Positions 22,066-30,660 of a DNA stretch of 64,000 nt are shown here, piece by piece. A program made the translations under genes and the position numbers. The stretch spans positions 1 to 64,000 of the forward strand of contig JAQMWT010000589.1 of NCBI GenBank assembly GCA_029834535.1, given 5' to 3'. The notes beneath the pieces are model-generated. The model saw only the letters and a list, made by a program, of their open reading frames with translations, searched no databases and was not told the DNA's origin. The stretch's first letter is position 1. The number at the start of each line of letters is the position of its first letter. The stretch is from Chrysophaeum taylorii (lineage: Eukaryota; Sar; Pelagophyceae; Pelagomonadales; Pelagomonadaceae).

Positions 22066-23724
22066 ATGAACTGCCTTTGGAGCTCAGTGAGAGCCCTGGC
22101 GTATTACTCACGTGAAAGCCCTGGCGTATTACTCACGAACGAAGAGTTCAAAGATTTTCAGCCTGCATATGATGATGGCTACGTGATAAAGAAAGATCCC
22201 GAACATACTATGAGGGATGAGTATAGCTGCCGCCCGGAATCGAATTTGGATGGGACGATCAGCATGGATAATAGGAAGATGAGCGTACCGACGATATGGA
22301 TACTAGCTCACTGTTCCCTGAGGAAGAAACCGCCAGAGCGGAAAGAAGTGCAATTCCGACCCCGAGGCACGGATTTATTCGCCAACGGAGATTTAATCTA
22401 CGTTTGGTCGGAGTTTTGGCAAGAAGACGACGCATGTGTCGATGTTTCGATAGACGAGACTATTGAGACAGTTCGGATAGGCTTGGGAGCACCAGTCGCC
22501 TACAGGGACGATCCAGAGGTACTAGGACCTGCCGAACTGACGCAAGAGAGAGACAAAGATAACAAGAGCCCCAGTCGAAGTTCGCGCCGGCACAGACGAC
22601 GCCGATCGCGCGACGACGAATACGACGGAGGCCGACACCAATATAATTTGGTTTTTTTGAGCGCAACGCTCGCGTTTACGACCCCTTGCGGTCAACAGTT
22701 ACCATTAGGAGTGATGGTGTACCCGAACACGGACACCCGCACCGACGACGCAGCCGACGCCCTTGCCGCGGCCGCATTCGAAGATCTTGCTCGCCCGCCG
22801 ATGGACGAGCCACCCAACGACGTGCTGACCAATCGTCGGTCTTTGGCACAGATTTATGAGCAGATGTCGAGCAATGAACTCGAAGATTCGAACGATGAAC
22901 TCGAAGCTCCACGATACTGGGAAGGCGATTCAGATTCGGAAGATGAAGAAGCTGCACCTTGTGAACCAGTGTCCGCGATAACGTTATTTGACGAGTCGTC
23001 CACGGACGACCCACCGTTTATTTTTGACGAGGAAGCCCTCGATGCCATCGGCTTATCTTTGGACCCTCCAGAGACGACCGCTGGCGACCGAACTGGCTGT
23101 GAGCCAGACATGGATTTCTGCAGTGATAGCTTGTGCGCTCATTCGCCTGACGAGACGATGACCACCGCGAGTGATGCAGACGACGATCTTACGATAGAGT
23201 TGACGTCGGGGACGACGACATCTTTTCCTGCGGACCCCCCCGAAACGGCTTCGGTTACTACGGATCGAGCCACGGATACGCCGCCGGAAGAAAAGGATAG
23301 ATTTAAGAAGAAGATTAGCAGCGTTCTCAAGTGGGACGAAGACGAGCCGACGTGGAACCTGCAGGATTGGTGGACGAGAACTCAGAACTTCTTGCTAAAG
23401 AAGCCACCAGAACAACCGCCCCGCTACGTACTCGAAGCTGCAGCCGACACGGAACCGATCGCCGATGATGGTGATGATCAACCGAGGACGAATGAATTTA
23501 CAGATGCATTCTGGAAAGACGAAATGAATGATTTATGGGAGGGGTCCTTTGCTTCCGTGAACTACGAAGACCAGGATCCCCTACCAGCACTGATTCCCTC
23601 TGAGATTGTCTTGGAGGAAGAGCGGAAGCCGCCAGATAAAGAGGCTGCCGCGAGCGTTACGTCGATGACGCCAACAACAGATGATACGAAAGCTCAAGCC
23701 GCGGTATCGATGCCCAACCCCTGA
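22066..23724 (+). CDS. Acidic ORF of gypsy element 2
   Basis: 552 residues, very rich in Asp and Glu, with an Arg/Ser patch (SPSRSSRRHRRRRSRDDE). No known fold is recognised. It lies between the coiled-coil ORF and protease, where gag or a gag extension is expected. A G/C-run motif also found in the two neighbouring ORFs occurs near 23210-23240. Confidence 0.45.
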   Translation: MNCLWSSVRALAYYSRESPGVLLTNEEFKDFQPAYDDGYVIKKDPEHTMRDEYSCRPESNLDGTISMDNRKMSVPTIWILAHCSLRKKPPERKEVQFRPRGTDLFANGDLIYVWSEFWQEDDACVDVSIDETIETVRIGLGAPVAYRDDPEVLGPAELTQERDKDNKSPSRSSRRHRRRRSRDDEYDGGRHQYNLVFLSATLAFTTPCGQQLPLGVMVYPNTDTRTDDAADALAAAAFEDLARPPMDEPPNDVLTNRRSLAQIYEQMSSNELEDSNDELEAPRYWEGDSDSEDEEAAPCEPVSAITLFDESSTDDPPFIFDEEALDAIGLSLDPPETTAGDRTGCEPDMDFCSDSLCAHSPDETMTTASDADDDLTIELTSGTTTSFPADPPETASVTTDRATDTPPEEKDRFKKKISSVLKWDEDEPTWNLQDWWTRTQNFLLKKPPEQPPRYVLEAAADTEPIADDGDDQPRTNEFTDAFWKDEMNDLWEGSFASVNYEDQDPLPALIPSEIVLEEERKPPDKEAAASVTSMTPTTDDTKAQAAVSMPNP

Positions 23725-23971
23725 GATGAGCGAGTCAGAGCCCGATGTGCTCACACTTCGTTGACGCCGTGAGACGGCAAGACGATCGAAGATGATTTGG
23801 TTACCCTCCGTTGTTTAGATACGGGTACTCTTACGTTTATAGCCTGTCACATCTACAGGAATCGTGACGGACCGAAATTCTCGACGACCATCGGTGTCGA
23901 TGGAATGGCAGATGTTTCTTATATTTGCCGAGAAATGGTCAGGAAATTGGCCAAAGATCAGTTGATTTTCG

Positions 23972-25642
23972 ATGAAGGCGAACTTCCTTAAGCGCAAGCT
24001 GTACGGATCGGGGTTGAATACGACGACGATCTATCGTTGGATCGCGATTCGGGTCGCCCTCGCCGACAACATCGCCACCCCCATTGTCGCTATTGTGGCC
24101 GATACGAACTATCTGTTCCTGTTGGGAGGGCGCGATATACGAGTTTTAGGAGCCGTCGTGGACTATCCCCACGATCGGACCTGTTTTTATCGAACCCAAG
24201 TCGTCTACGGGCGCAAGAAGATTAAGTTCAAGGATGAACGAATCGATGCGCCAATCGTGACCTTTCGGTCTATTTACGATCGAGATCCGATAACCGTACC
24301 GATTTACAATCATCAACACGATGCCTTTCGGAAGAGTCTCGACCTGGTCAAGACTCGAGTTTACGCTCGTTTGAGCACGATTAAAGATCTCCAAAACCCG
24401 CCGCCGGAACGTACGGTAGCCTTGGCTACGCGGGGACATGCTACGACCAAATTCTCCCCAGCTCCGGGAGAAGCCGCGCAGGAAGTAGTTGCTTACGCTG
24501 CGCGCACGCTTCAAATCGAGCCCGGTCGAACTTCCAATCTACCGGTTATTTTGTCGAAACCTATGGAAATGGGACAGGTTTTCGTCGCTACGTTTGCTGA
24601 GAACGAGCAGTTGGGAGTTGTCGAAGGAATGTGTTATTCTTGCGAAGAGCACGACCGGTCCGCTGCTCGGGTGGCGGTTACTGCCACGGAAGAAGTGCCG
24701 ACGGTCGTCACTCAAGGCGAAGTCCTTGCGATTGGCGGTATCGTTAGATACGAAGATGAGTTGAACGTCTCTACGATCAACGAACTTACGAAAGAATGCG
24801 AAGAAGGATACGACAAGGGGAACCTTTCTTTCGCCGTTTCTGTCGCTAGTCACTTGACGCGATGCGACGAATCTCCCCCGCCGATGCTGCTGAGCACGGT
24901 GCAGAAGGACGCTACGACCGCTATGGCGGACAAGTCCACCCTCAAACGACCCGAAGGCAGCGACGATTTCGCTCGAAGGTCGGAAGAAGATGAAAAGAAA
25001 TGCCGCGAGATCACCGAAGCGGAGATCCGCCGCCGATACGAAAAGGTTCAATGGCTTCCAATCACTTATCGCAAGGTGGTGATGCTGTTCAGTGGAGCCG
25101 GAGGCAGTACTTTAGGTCTCCAACGAGCCAACGAAATGTGTGGAACGTCGCTTCGAGTCGTGCTCACACTCGATGCGTCGGACACTGCCAACCAGATCCA
25201 ACATAAGAATTTTCCGAACATTCCTGTGGTGCAGCACACACTGTGTGGTCGCTATGTTACAACCTTACGGTTGATCGAATCTTATTTACCCTACGCGGAA
25301 TGGTCGTCGTCGATGTGTGTCGCGTCGCCACCCTGCGTACACCCCGCTCGGTGCAACTTGACCGCCAGAGATGTTGGGAAAGGAGTCACCGCTACACACT
25401 GGACGATGCAATTATGCAAGATGGCTGGTTTCTTCATGTGGTTGATAGAGCAGGAGGCTTCGATTATTTCTTACGTTGCACGTTTGCACCCTTACGTGTA
25501 CGTCGTCAATTTTTACGACATAACGCCCAGTTTGATGAGCTGTCGCGTGCGATTGATGGTTTCCAGCCATCCGCTCCATTTGCGCGCTGTTCCAAAGACT
25601 TGCAAGAATATGCAGCAAGAGTTCGCCGCAGCACTTGGCTAA
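23972..25642 (+). CDS. Protease to C5-MTase ORF of gypsy element 2
   Basis: 556 residues. Just upstream (23797-23991) lies the protease loop (TTIGVDGMADVSYI), matching gypsy element 1. The ORF itself begins with the end of the protease (LFLLGGRDIRVLGAVVDY), then has a linker. From about residue 360 it carries the C5-MTase: motif I (MLFSGAGGSTLGLQ), motif II (LTLDASD), motif IV (VASPPCVHPARC), the motif VI position (WLIEQEAS) and motif VIII (SCRVRLMV). It would methylate cytosine in DNA if active. Motifs IX and X are read at the start of the following ORF. Confidence 0.8.
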   Translation: MKANFLKRKLYGSGLNTTTIYRWIAIRVALADNIATPIVAIVADTNYLFLLGGRDIRVLGAVVDYPHDRTCFYRTQVVYGRKKIKFKDERIDAPIVTFRSIYDRDPITVPIYNHQHDAFRKSLDLVKTRVYARLSTIKDLQNPPPERTVALATRGHATTKFSPAPGEAAQEVVAYAARTLQIEPGRTSNLPVILSKPMEMGQVFVATFAENEQLGVVEGMCYSCEEHDRSAARVAVTATEEVPTVVTQGEVLAIGGIVRYEDELNVSTINELTKECEEGYDKGNLSFAVSVASHLTRCDESPPPMLLSTVQKDATTAMADKSTLKRPEGSDDFARRSEEDEKKCREITEAEIRRRYEKVQWLPITYRKVVMLFSGAGGSTLGLQRANEMCGTSLRVVLTLDASDTANQIQHKNFPNIPVVQHTLCGRYVTTLRLIESYLPYAEWSSSMCVASPPCVHPARCNLTARDVGKGVTATHWTMQLCKMAGFFMWLIEQEASIISYVARLHPYVYVVNFYDITPSLMSCRVRLMVSSHPLHLRAVPKTCKNMQQEFAAALG

Positions 25643-25666
25643 GCCGACGAACGACATTTACTTCAG

Positions 25667-27616
25667 ATGAACAATTTAGGATCATCACGAGCCGCAACAG
25701 ACGCAGCTTACACCGTTGCGCGTGTCCCGCTTCGTGTAGGACCGCACCGTTCCGATTACAGATCTCTGAATCTGAAAATGACTTCGGAGTTGCTGACGAT
25801 GCCCCTTGATTTTGATTGGGCCGGCTTCTCCAGGACGACCTCGTTGAAACACTTGGCGTCCGTCGTGCCACCAGACACGATGACCTTATTAGTACTCGAT
25901 CTGCACAACTCTGTGACCAAGGAATTTCACCTGAGCGGCGAAGCTTTGCCGTCAGCGTTGAGTCCTGCAGACCGACCGTTTGATTATTATTTGCAAATTG
26001 ATGAAACCACCCTTCGTCACGTACAAGTTCCGCTGTTAAACACGCGCACACGTGTCGTAAGATGGGTGCCGAATGATGATCTCCAAGATAGCACCAAATG
26101 GAAACCTCCAGAGGTACCGTTGATTCCGCCTGCAACAGATGAGCCGGGGACGTCTCGTGCTTCTTCTGCTGGGCCCCCCCGACAACCAAATTTGGAAGTT
26201 CCGCCAGATCCTGAGCGAGATCGGGAACCGAAGATTAAGAGCGAGCCGAGTGTTCGTGTCAAAGGCGAGAGGATCAACAAACGCCACCCGGAAGTGAGAC
26301 TAAAATATGAGAAGAAGTTCGATGTGCCTTGGAAAGATGCGCCGCGCGATGCTGAGGGTGCACCGCTGCCGCAAACTCCTGAGCATGTCAAGGATAACGA
26401 AGCAATGAAAGTTCAAATTCCTACGAAGGAAGAAGTTGACAAGGTTGTGCAGGAGCTGGGAATTCCTGACAATCCGCACTTAGATGACGAGGCGAAACTG
26501 ATGCTCCGTCACTGTGTGCAATATTCTTGGGCCTTTTTCGACCCGATTATGAGACCTGTGGACTCGCCTCCTGTGTCTCTACGATTCAAAGACGCGAATC
26601 CGCGACCGATAAAGATGACGCCCTACCGATTGACGCCTGCGAAGCTCGATTGTCTCCGCAAGCAGATCAGCGAGTGGTGCCGGGATGGAGTCATTCGTCC
26701 GGCCAACTCACCTTGGGGCTTTCCTGTGTTGATGCTTCCGAAGAAAGGAGCTGAGATTGGAACGTCAAACGCGTTCCGTGCTGCAGTTGACTTACGTCAG
26801 CTCAACGATCAATTGGTCAATGACAGTTGGCCGAACATTCGACAAGATGATGCTTTAGCCTTTCTCGCCATGAGACGATGGAGGACGTGCATTGATATTA
26901 GATGGGGATACCACAACCTTCGTCTGGATCCGGCAGCGCAAGACGCTGTCACGATGGTTAGCCCACTTGGCGCTCATAGTTTCTTGCGATTACCTCTAGG
27001 TGTGAAGACGGCCGGAGCTCTTTTCTGCAAGCAAATGGCGAGCGACCTTTCGAAATGGATGTATCGAGACTTGGTTGCGTTTGTTGACGATATTATGATG
27101 GGATCCGACGATCTTCATCGACATTTACAAGTTTTGATCGAAGTGATGTGTCATTTGGCACAGAGAGGGTACAGCGGTCGAACTGCGAAGTTCCACCTTC
27201 TCAAGGATGATATAGAATTTCTGGGACACATTTCTACCCCAGAAGGCTTGAAGCCGAATCCGAAGACGCTGGAAGCACTGCAAAAGATGCCGATTCCAGG
27301 TACTTTACCGAATACTTCCCCGAAGCCCCAGATGCGCTCTTTCATCGGCATGAGTAATTACTGCCGGCGATATGTGAAGGGCTACTCGAAGATCGTGGAA
27401 CCGCTGAGACGATTATGCCTCGAAGGTGTAAGTTCGAGTGGACGCCCGAGTGTCAGAAATCTTGGGATACGATTATTGAAGCTTTGGTTGATTCCCGTGG
27501 AGTCTACCACCCCGATTATGATCTGCCTTTTCAGATCCGATCCGATGCTTCCAAGGATGGACTTGGAGCGTGTCTCTTCCAGATTGTCGAAGTCAAGGAC
27601 GATGCCGGAAGAGTGA
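25667..27616 (+). CDS. C5-MTase end and reverse transcriptase ORF of gypsy element 2
   Basis: 649 residues. The first 85 hold motif IX-X-like sequence (YRSLNLKMTSELLTMP, then ASVVPPDTMTLLVLDL). A Pro-rich and basic linker follows. RT begins near residue 260: RHCVQYSWAFFDPIMRPVDS, IRPANSPWGFPVLMLPKKG, AAVDLRQLND, DIRWGYHNLRL, LRLPLGVKTAGALFC and the catalytic VAFVDDIMMG (F-V-D-D). The segment FHLLKDDIEFLGHIST and RSFIGMSNYCRRYVKGYS is the usual gypsy RT thumb and connection. It matches gypsy element 1 closely. Confidence 0.85.
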   Translation: MNNLGSSRAATDAAYTVARVPLRVGPHRSDYRSLNLKMTSELLTMPLDFDWAGFSRTTSLKHLASVVPPDTMTLLVLDLHNSVTKEFHLSGEALPSALSPADRPFDYYLQIDETTLRHVQVPLLNTRTRVVRWVPNDDLQDSTKWKPPEVPLIPPATDEPGTSRASSAGPPRQPNLEVPPDPERDREPKIKSEPSVRVKGERINKRHPEVRLKYEKKFDVPWKDAPRDAEGAPLPQTPEHVKDNEAMKVQIPTKEEVDKVVQELGIPDNPHLDDEAKLMLRHCVQYSWAFFDPIMRPVDSPPVSLRFKDANPRPIKMTPYRLTPAKLDCLRKQISEWCRDGVIRPANSPWGFPVLMLPKKGAEIGTSNAFRAAVDLRQLNDQLVNDSWPNIRQDDALAFLAMRRWRTCIDIRWGYHNLRLDPAAQDAVTMVSPLGAHSFLRLPLGVKTAGALFCKQMASDLSKWMYRDLVAFVDDIMMGSDDLHRHLQVLIEVMCHLAQRGYSGRTAKFHLLKDDIEFLGHISTPEGLKPNPKTLEALQKMPIPGTLPNTSPKPQMRSFIGMSNYCRRYVKGYSKIVEPLRRLCLEGVSSSGRPSVRNLGIRLLKLWLIPVESTTPIMICLFRSDPMLPRMDLERVSSRLSKSRTMPEE

Positions 27617-28461
27617 CTCGAGAAGAACGAGTGATTGAATACTGGAGCCGAGCTGTGCCGAAGGAGATGCGCAATTACGAGCCCCGTCGGCTAGAGCTGC
27701 TGGCCGTTATACTTTCTCTAGAGCACTTTCGAGCCTACATCGAAGGGCACAGGACTGTTTTGGAGACCGATCACCGAAATTTGACGTTTTTACGTAAGGC
27801 GACGCACTCGTCTGGGCAGCTTGCTCGTTGGGCGATGCGCCTCGTCAATTTTGACCCTGAACTTGGTTACAAGCCGGGAAAGTCACCGGGAATGAGTATC
27901 CCTGACTGTCTCTCCCGCAATCCGATCGATCATGTCATCGAGACTGGCGAGTTTGGAGAACATTTGAACCACGCTTATCTGGCGTTCCAAGAGCTTCCCC
28001 GACCTGTTAATGACCGAGGAATTCCCGCCTCCGGCTGCCACTTCATAATGTCGTTTGTTACGACCGAACTGCCGGAAGACGAGGAAGAGGATCCTGAAAA
28101 GGATCCGATAAAATTGGCTACATCTCACGCTACGAGACAACGTCGGAAGAACCGTGCGCGCGATGAGCCGCAGATCTTCAAGGACGCAGCCGCTTATAAA
28201 GATTATATCGATAAGATACCTGATAATATTGCCCCCTATCTTATTATCCACGCAGACCTCATGTTTACCGGTGTTCCTTCTTTCATTTACCAAGACCGTG
28301 CCATCCTTACGTTCGTTGGTGATTATACGCGCCGCCGCACACGTTACTTTGCCTCCCGTCACGATGCACTTACGAACGCTCGTCAACTCGAACTTTTTTT
28401 GTCTACTGTGGTTCGACCCTTATATCGAAACACAGAAATCAGGGAAGATTATGTCATATAG
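27415..28461 (+). CDS. RNase H ORF of gypsy element 2
   Basis: 348 residues. It shows the gypsy RNase H order: FQIRSDASKDGLGACL (first Asp), RRLELLAVILSLEHFRAYI (Glu), TVLETDHRNLTFL (Asp) and GMSIPDCLSRNP at the end. RNase H removes the RNA strand during reverse transcription. After it, HADLMFTGVPSFIYQDRAIL and what follows are unrecognised; the last residues run into composite repeat block A. Confidence 0.8.
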   Translation: MPRRCKFEWTPECQKSWDTIIEALVDSRGVYHPDYDLPFQIRSDASKDGLGACLFQIVEVKDDAGRVTREERVIEYWSRAVPKEMRNYEPRRLELLAVILSLEHFRAYIEGHRTVLETDHRNLTFLRKATHSSGQLARWAMRLVNFDPELGYKPGKSPGMSIPDCLSRNPIDHVIETGEFGEHLNHAYLAFQELPRPVNDRGIPASGCHFIMSFVTTELPEDEEEDPEKDPIKLATSHATRQRRKNRARDEPQIFKDAAAYKDYIDKIPDNIAPYLIIHADLMFTGVPSFIYQDRAILTFVGDYTRRRTRYFASRHDALTNARQLELFLSTVVRPLYRNTEIREDYVI

Positions 28462-28887
28462 AAAACTGACATCATCAGAACGGAGTAGGGTGGCCCTGAT
28501 AAGGGGGGGGCTAGAAGAGGGGTAAGCCTTAGGAGGCGGGAGTTGCCGCCACAGGTCTCATATCCTCCTCCACCTGTGGCGTAAGGAGAATTTAGGGGCT
28601 ACCTGGCGTGCCTTCAAATCCTGGCTCGCCGCTCGCGTCCGTGCCCTTGGTGGAGTCACACGAGGATGGCCGTTCTCCCGCCACACAACCACAAACAACT
28701 TCCGTGCCTGGTCCTCACAACTTGAGGATCGGCTGTTGCTTTATGATCAAGGTATATCGAAACACAAAAATCAGGGAAGATGATGTCATATAGAAAACTG
28801 ACATCATCAGAACGGAGTAGGGTGCCCCTGATAAGGGGGGGGCTAGAAGAGGGGTAAGCCTTAGGAGGCGGGAGTTGCCGCCACAGG
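28421..28887 (+). repeat. Composite repeat A-B-A, right arm
   Basis: Block A at 28421-28555 and again at 28753-28887 as direct repeats, with block B (28556-28752) between. Block A starts tatatcgaaacaca and ends gttgccgccacagg. A-B here is inverted relative to 20042-20381. Two A copies around a short B resemble a miniature terminal-repeat retrotransposon, but no coding part, primer site or target duplication was found. Confidence 0.8.
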
Positions 28888-30346
28888 ACTCCCCTGGTAA
28901 GAATTCGAGCTGCCCCAGCGAGGTGCTAGCGCGAGGAGCGCGGCTTCGCCTTACGAGCATCTCGTGAACGAATCTTCTGGTAAACGCGGGTGATGACCGG
29001 TTCAGGAACTCGGCCACTGCGTAAAGTAAACTGGGGATCAACACATCAATCTCGTGCGGAGCGAAATCCGTGACACAAGGAGTTGTGTTGGAGGAAATTC
29101 GGGACTTGTCGGTGAAACTTGGACCTTCAACGTCCTTGAACTCGGGCTTGAGCTTGCGGTGCGAAAGGTGAGAGGTCGGTTTGAAATAAGCGACATCATC
29201 GTTCGGACCCAAATCGGAATAGGAATGTAGAGCAACACTATCATTTTGGTAATCGTAAGGCTCGTAAACTTCAGCAACATAAATCTTCTTGCGCCAATCA
29301 GAGCGCTTCCGGTCGGGAATCCGGAAAACAACAAACTTACCGTGCTGATAATCATCACGGAAGGTTTCTTCGGGTTTGCGGATGGTTTGATCAACGATCG
29401 GAGGTACCATCACAGGCGTGATCTGACTAACATGAACACGTCGTTCTTCGGGCGGAGAGTCGAGAGACTCAATCCTATAGGTGACCGGGGAAAGGCGCTC
29501 CTTGATAATAAACGGCCCTCGCCATTCCGGTCGAAGTTTGTTCTGAAGGAAAGGAATGTAGAGCAAAACGTGCGATCCTTCCTTGTATTCAACATCAACA
29601 TGATCAGCATTGTAAGCCAATCGTTGTTTTTTCAAAGCTTTATCACGAGCCTCGCGGACGATCTTCGTATAATACTTCAATCGTTCACGAGTTTCGGCGA
29701 CTGCATCAGAGCGAGTCTTCGGCAATAATCGCGTATCAAAATCCATAAGCGTGTAGTCGGTCGGCAGCATCGGCTGACGGTTCAGGCGCAGCATAAAGGG
29801 AGAAATCTGCGTGCCTGGAATAAACTTGCGGTTGTAGCAAAGCGCAATATAACGAGCAAAGTCAGGCCAATCCGTCATGTTCCGGTCCTGAAGGCAAGCA
29901 CGGAGGAAGGCCTTGATACATCGGTTTACACGCTCAGCCGGGTTCGACTGGGCATGATAAGGAATCGTAGTTTGGCACCGTGTGTTAAAGAGATGGCAAA
30001 ACTCGCGCATCAACTTGTTCACGAACTCTTTACCGTTGTCGGTACGAATCATCTGGGGCAAGTGGCCCTTGAGTAGGATGTTGATGACAAAAGACTCGAG
30101 GACAGACTCAGCAGTCTTATCGTTCAAAACATCCAGAATCAAGAAATGCGAGAACGGATCAAAAAATACTAGAAGATACGTCTCGGGACCAGCGCTGGGC
30201 AAGGGTCCAAATAAATCCATGCAAAGAACAGCACCATCACCATCGTAGACTGGCTGCTGCAAGAGTCCAGCTCGTTTCGGCTCAGGCGTACGAGCTTTCT
30301 GGCAAACTAAACATTCAGCAATGAAGACTCCAACTTCGTTCGACAT
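28715..30346 (-). CDS. Integrase ORF of gypsy element 3
   Basis: 543 residues in one frame. Integrase core residues are D in CMDLFGP, D in IRTDNGKEF and E in NPAERVNR, followed by a chromodomain-less C-terminal domain with GSHVLLYIPFLQNKLRPEWR. A long charged tail ends with KLKPEFKDVEG. Integrase joins the element's cDNA to host DNA. The last 55 or so residues read through composite repeat A-B and are not part of the protein family. Confidence 0.8.
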   Translation of the reverse strand: MSNEVGVFIAECLVCQKARTPEPKRAGLLQQPVYDGDGAVLCMDLFGPLPSAGPETYLLVFFDPFSHFLILDVLNDKTAESVLESFVINILLKGHLPQMIRTDNGKEFVNKLMREFCHLFNTRCQTTIPYHAQSNPAERVNRCIKAFLRACLQDRNMTDWPDFARYIALCYNRKFIPGTQISPFMLRLNRQPMLPTDYTLMDFDTRLLPKTRSDAVAETRERLKYYTKIVREARDKALKKQRLAYNADHVDVEYKEGSHVLLYIPFLQNKLRPEWRGPFIIKERLSPVTYRIESLDSPPEERRVHVSQITPVMVPPIVDQTIRKPEETFRDDYQHGKFVVFRIPDRKRSDWRKKIYVAEVYEPYDYQNDSVALHSYSDLGPNDDVAYFKPTSHLSHRKLKPEFKDVEGPSFTDKSRISSNTTPCVTDFAPHEIDVLIPSLLYAVAEFLNRSSPAFTRRFVHEMLVRRSRAPRASTSLGQLEFLPGESCGGNSRLLRLTPLLAPPLSGAPYSVLMMSVFYMTSSSLIFVFRYTLIIKQQPILKL

Positions 30347-30660
30347 GTGAGGCCACCAAAATCGTTATTGGATAGCCTGGACGGTACTGTGACGTCCTAT
30401 ATGACCACCGTTAACCGGAGTGTCATGGTAGAGTCGAATAATGCGCTTGCGCAACGTAGCAGGTGCAACAATCATCGGGTGCAAATCAGCAGAAATGCGG
30501 TAAAGAACGTCTTTAACGACTTCGAATCGTTCGTTCGCTCGGGAACGTCGCGGCGTCTGACCTTGGGCCATTCGGTAGCGAATATCCTCGCAAGTAGCAT
30601 CAGATTCTTGCTCACGTGCGATCTCAGCGAGCGCCAGGGGAGCGAAATCTGGATCAAACT
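28888..30660 (-). mobile_element. Ty3/gypsy element 3 fragment: integrase
   Basis: A minus-strand piece holding the linker after RNase H, the zinc-binding HHCC domain (LYHDTPVNGGHIGRHS ... CLVCQKAR), the integrase core (CMDLFGPLPS, IRTDNGKEF, SNPAERVNRCIKAF as D, D, E) and the C-terminal DNA-binding tail (RPEWRGPFIIKERLSPVTYR). It begins at the end of copia element 1 and stops at composite repeat A. It runs opposite to gypsy element 2, so it is a separate fragment or a rearranged part. Confidence 0.85.

Larger units (their letters stand above)
20382..28420 (+). mobile_element. Ty3/gypsy element 2, with a C5-MTase domain (broken, better preserved)
   Basis: Plus-strand order: coiled-coil gag-like ORF (20767-21924), acidic ORF (22066-23724), protease (about 23800-24200), C5-MTase (about 25060-25950), RT (about 26450-27400) and RNase H (about 27400-28000). 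No integrase is present on this strand. The domain order matches gypsy element 1. There are only a few breaks, about five. The ends abut inverted copies of the A-B composite repeat, and no ordinary LTR pair was seen. Confidence 0.8.
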
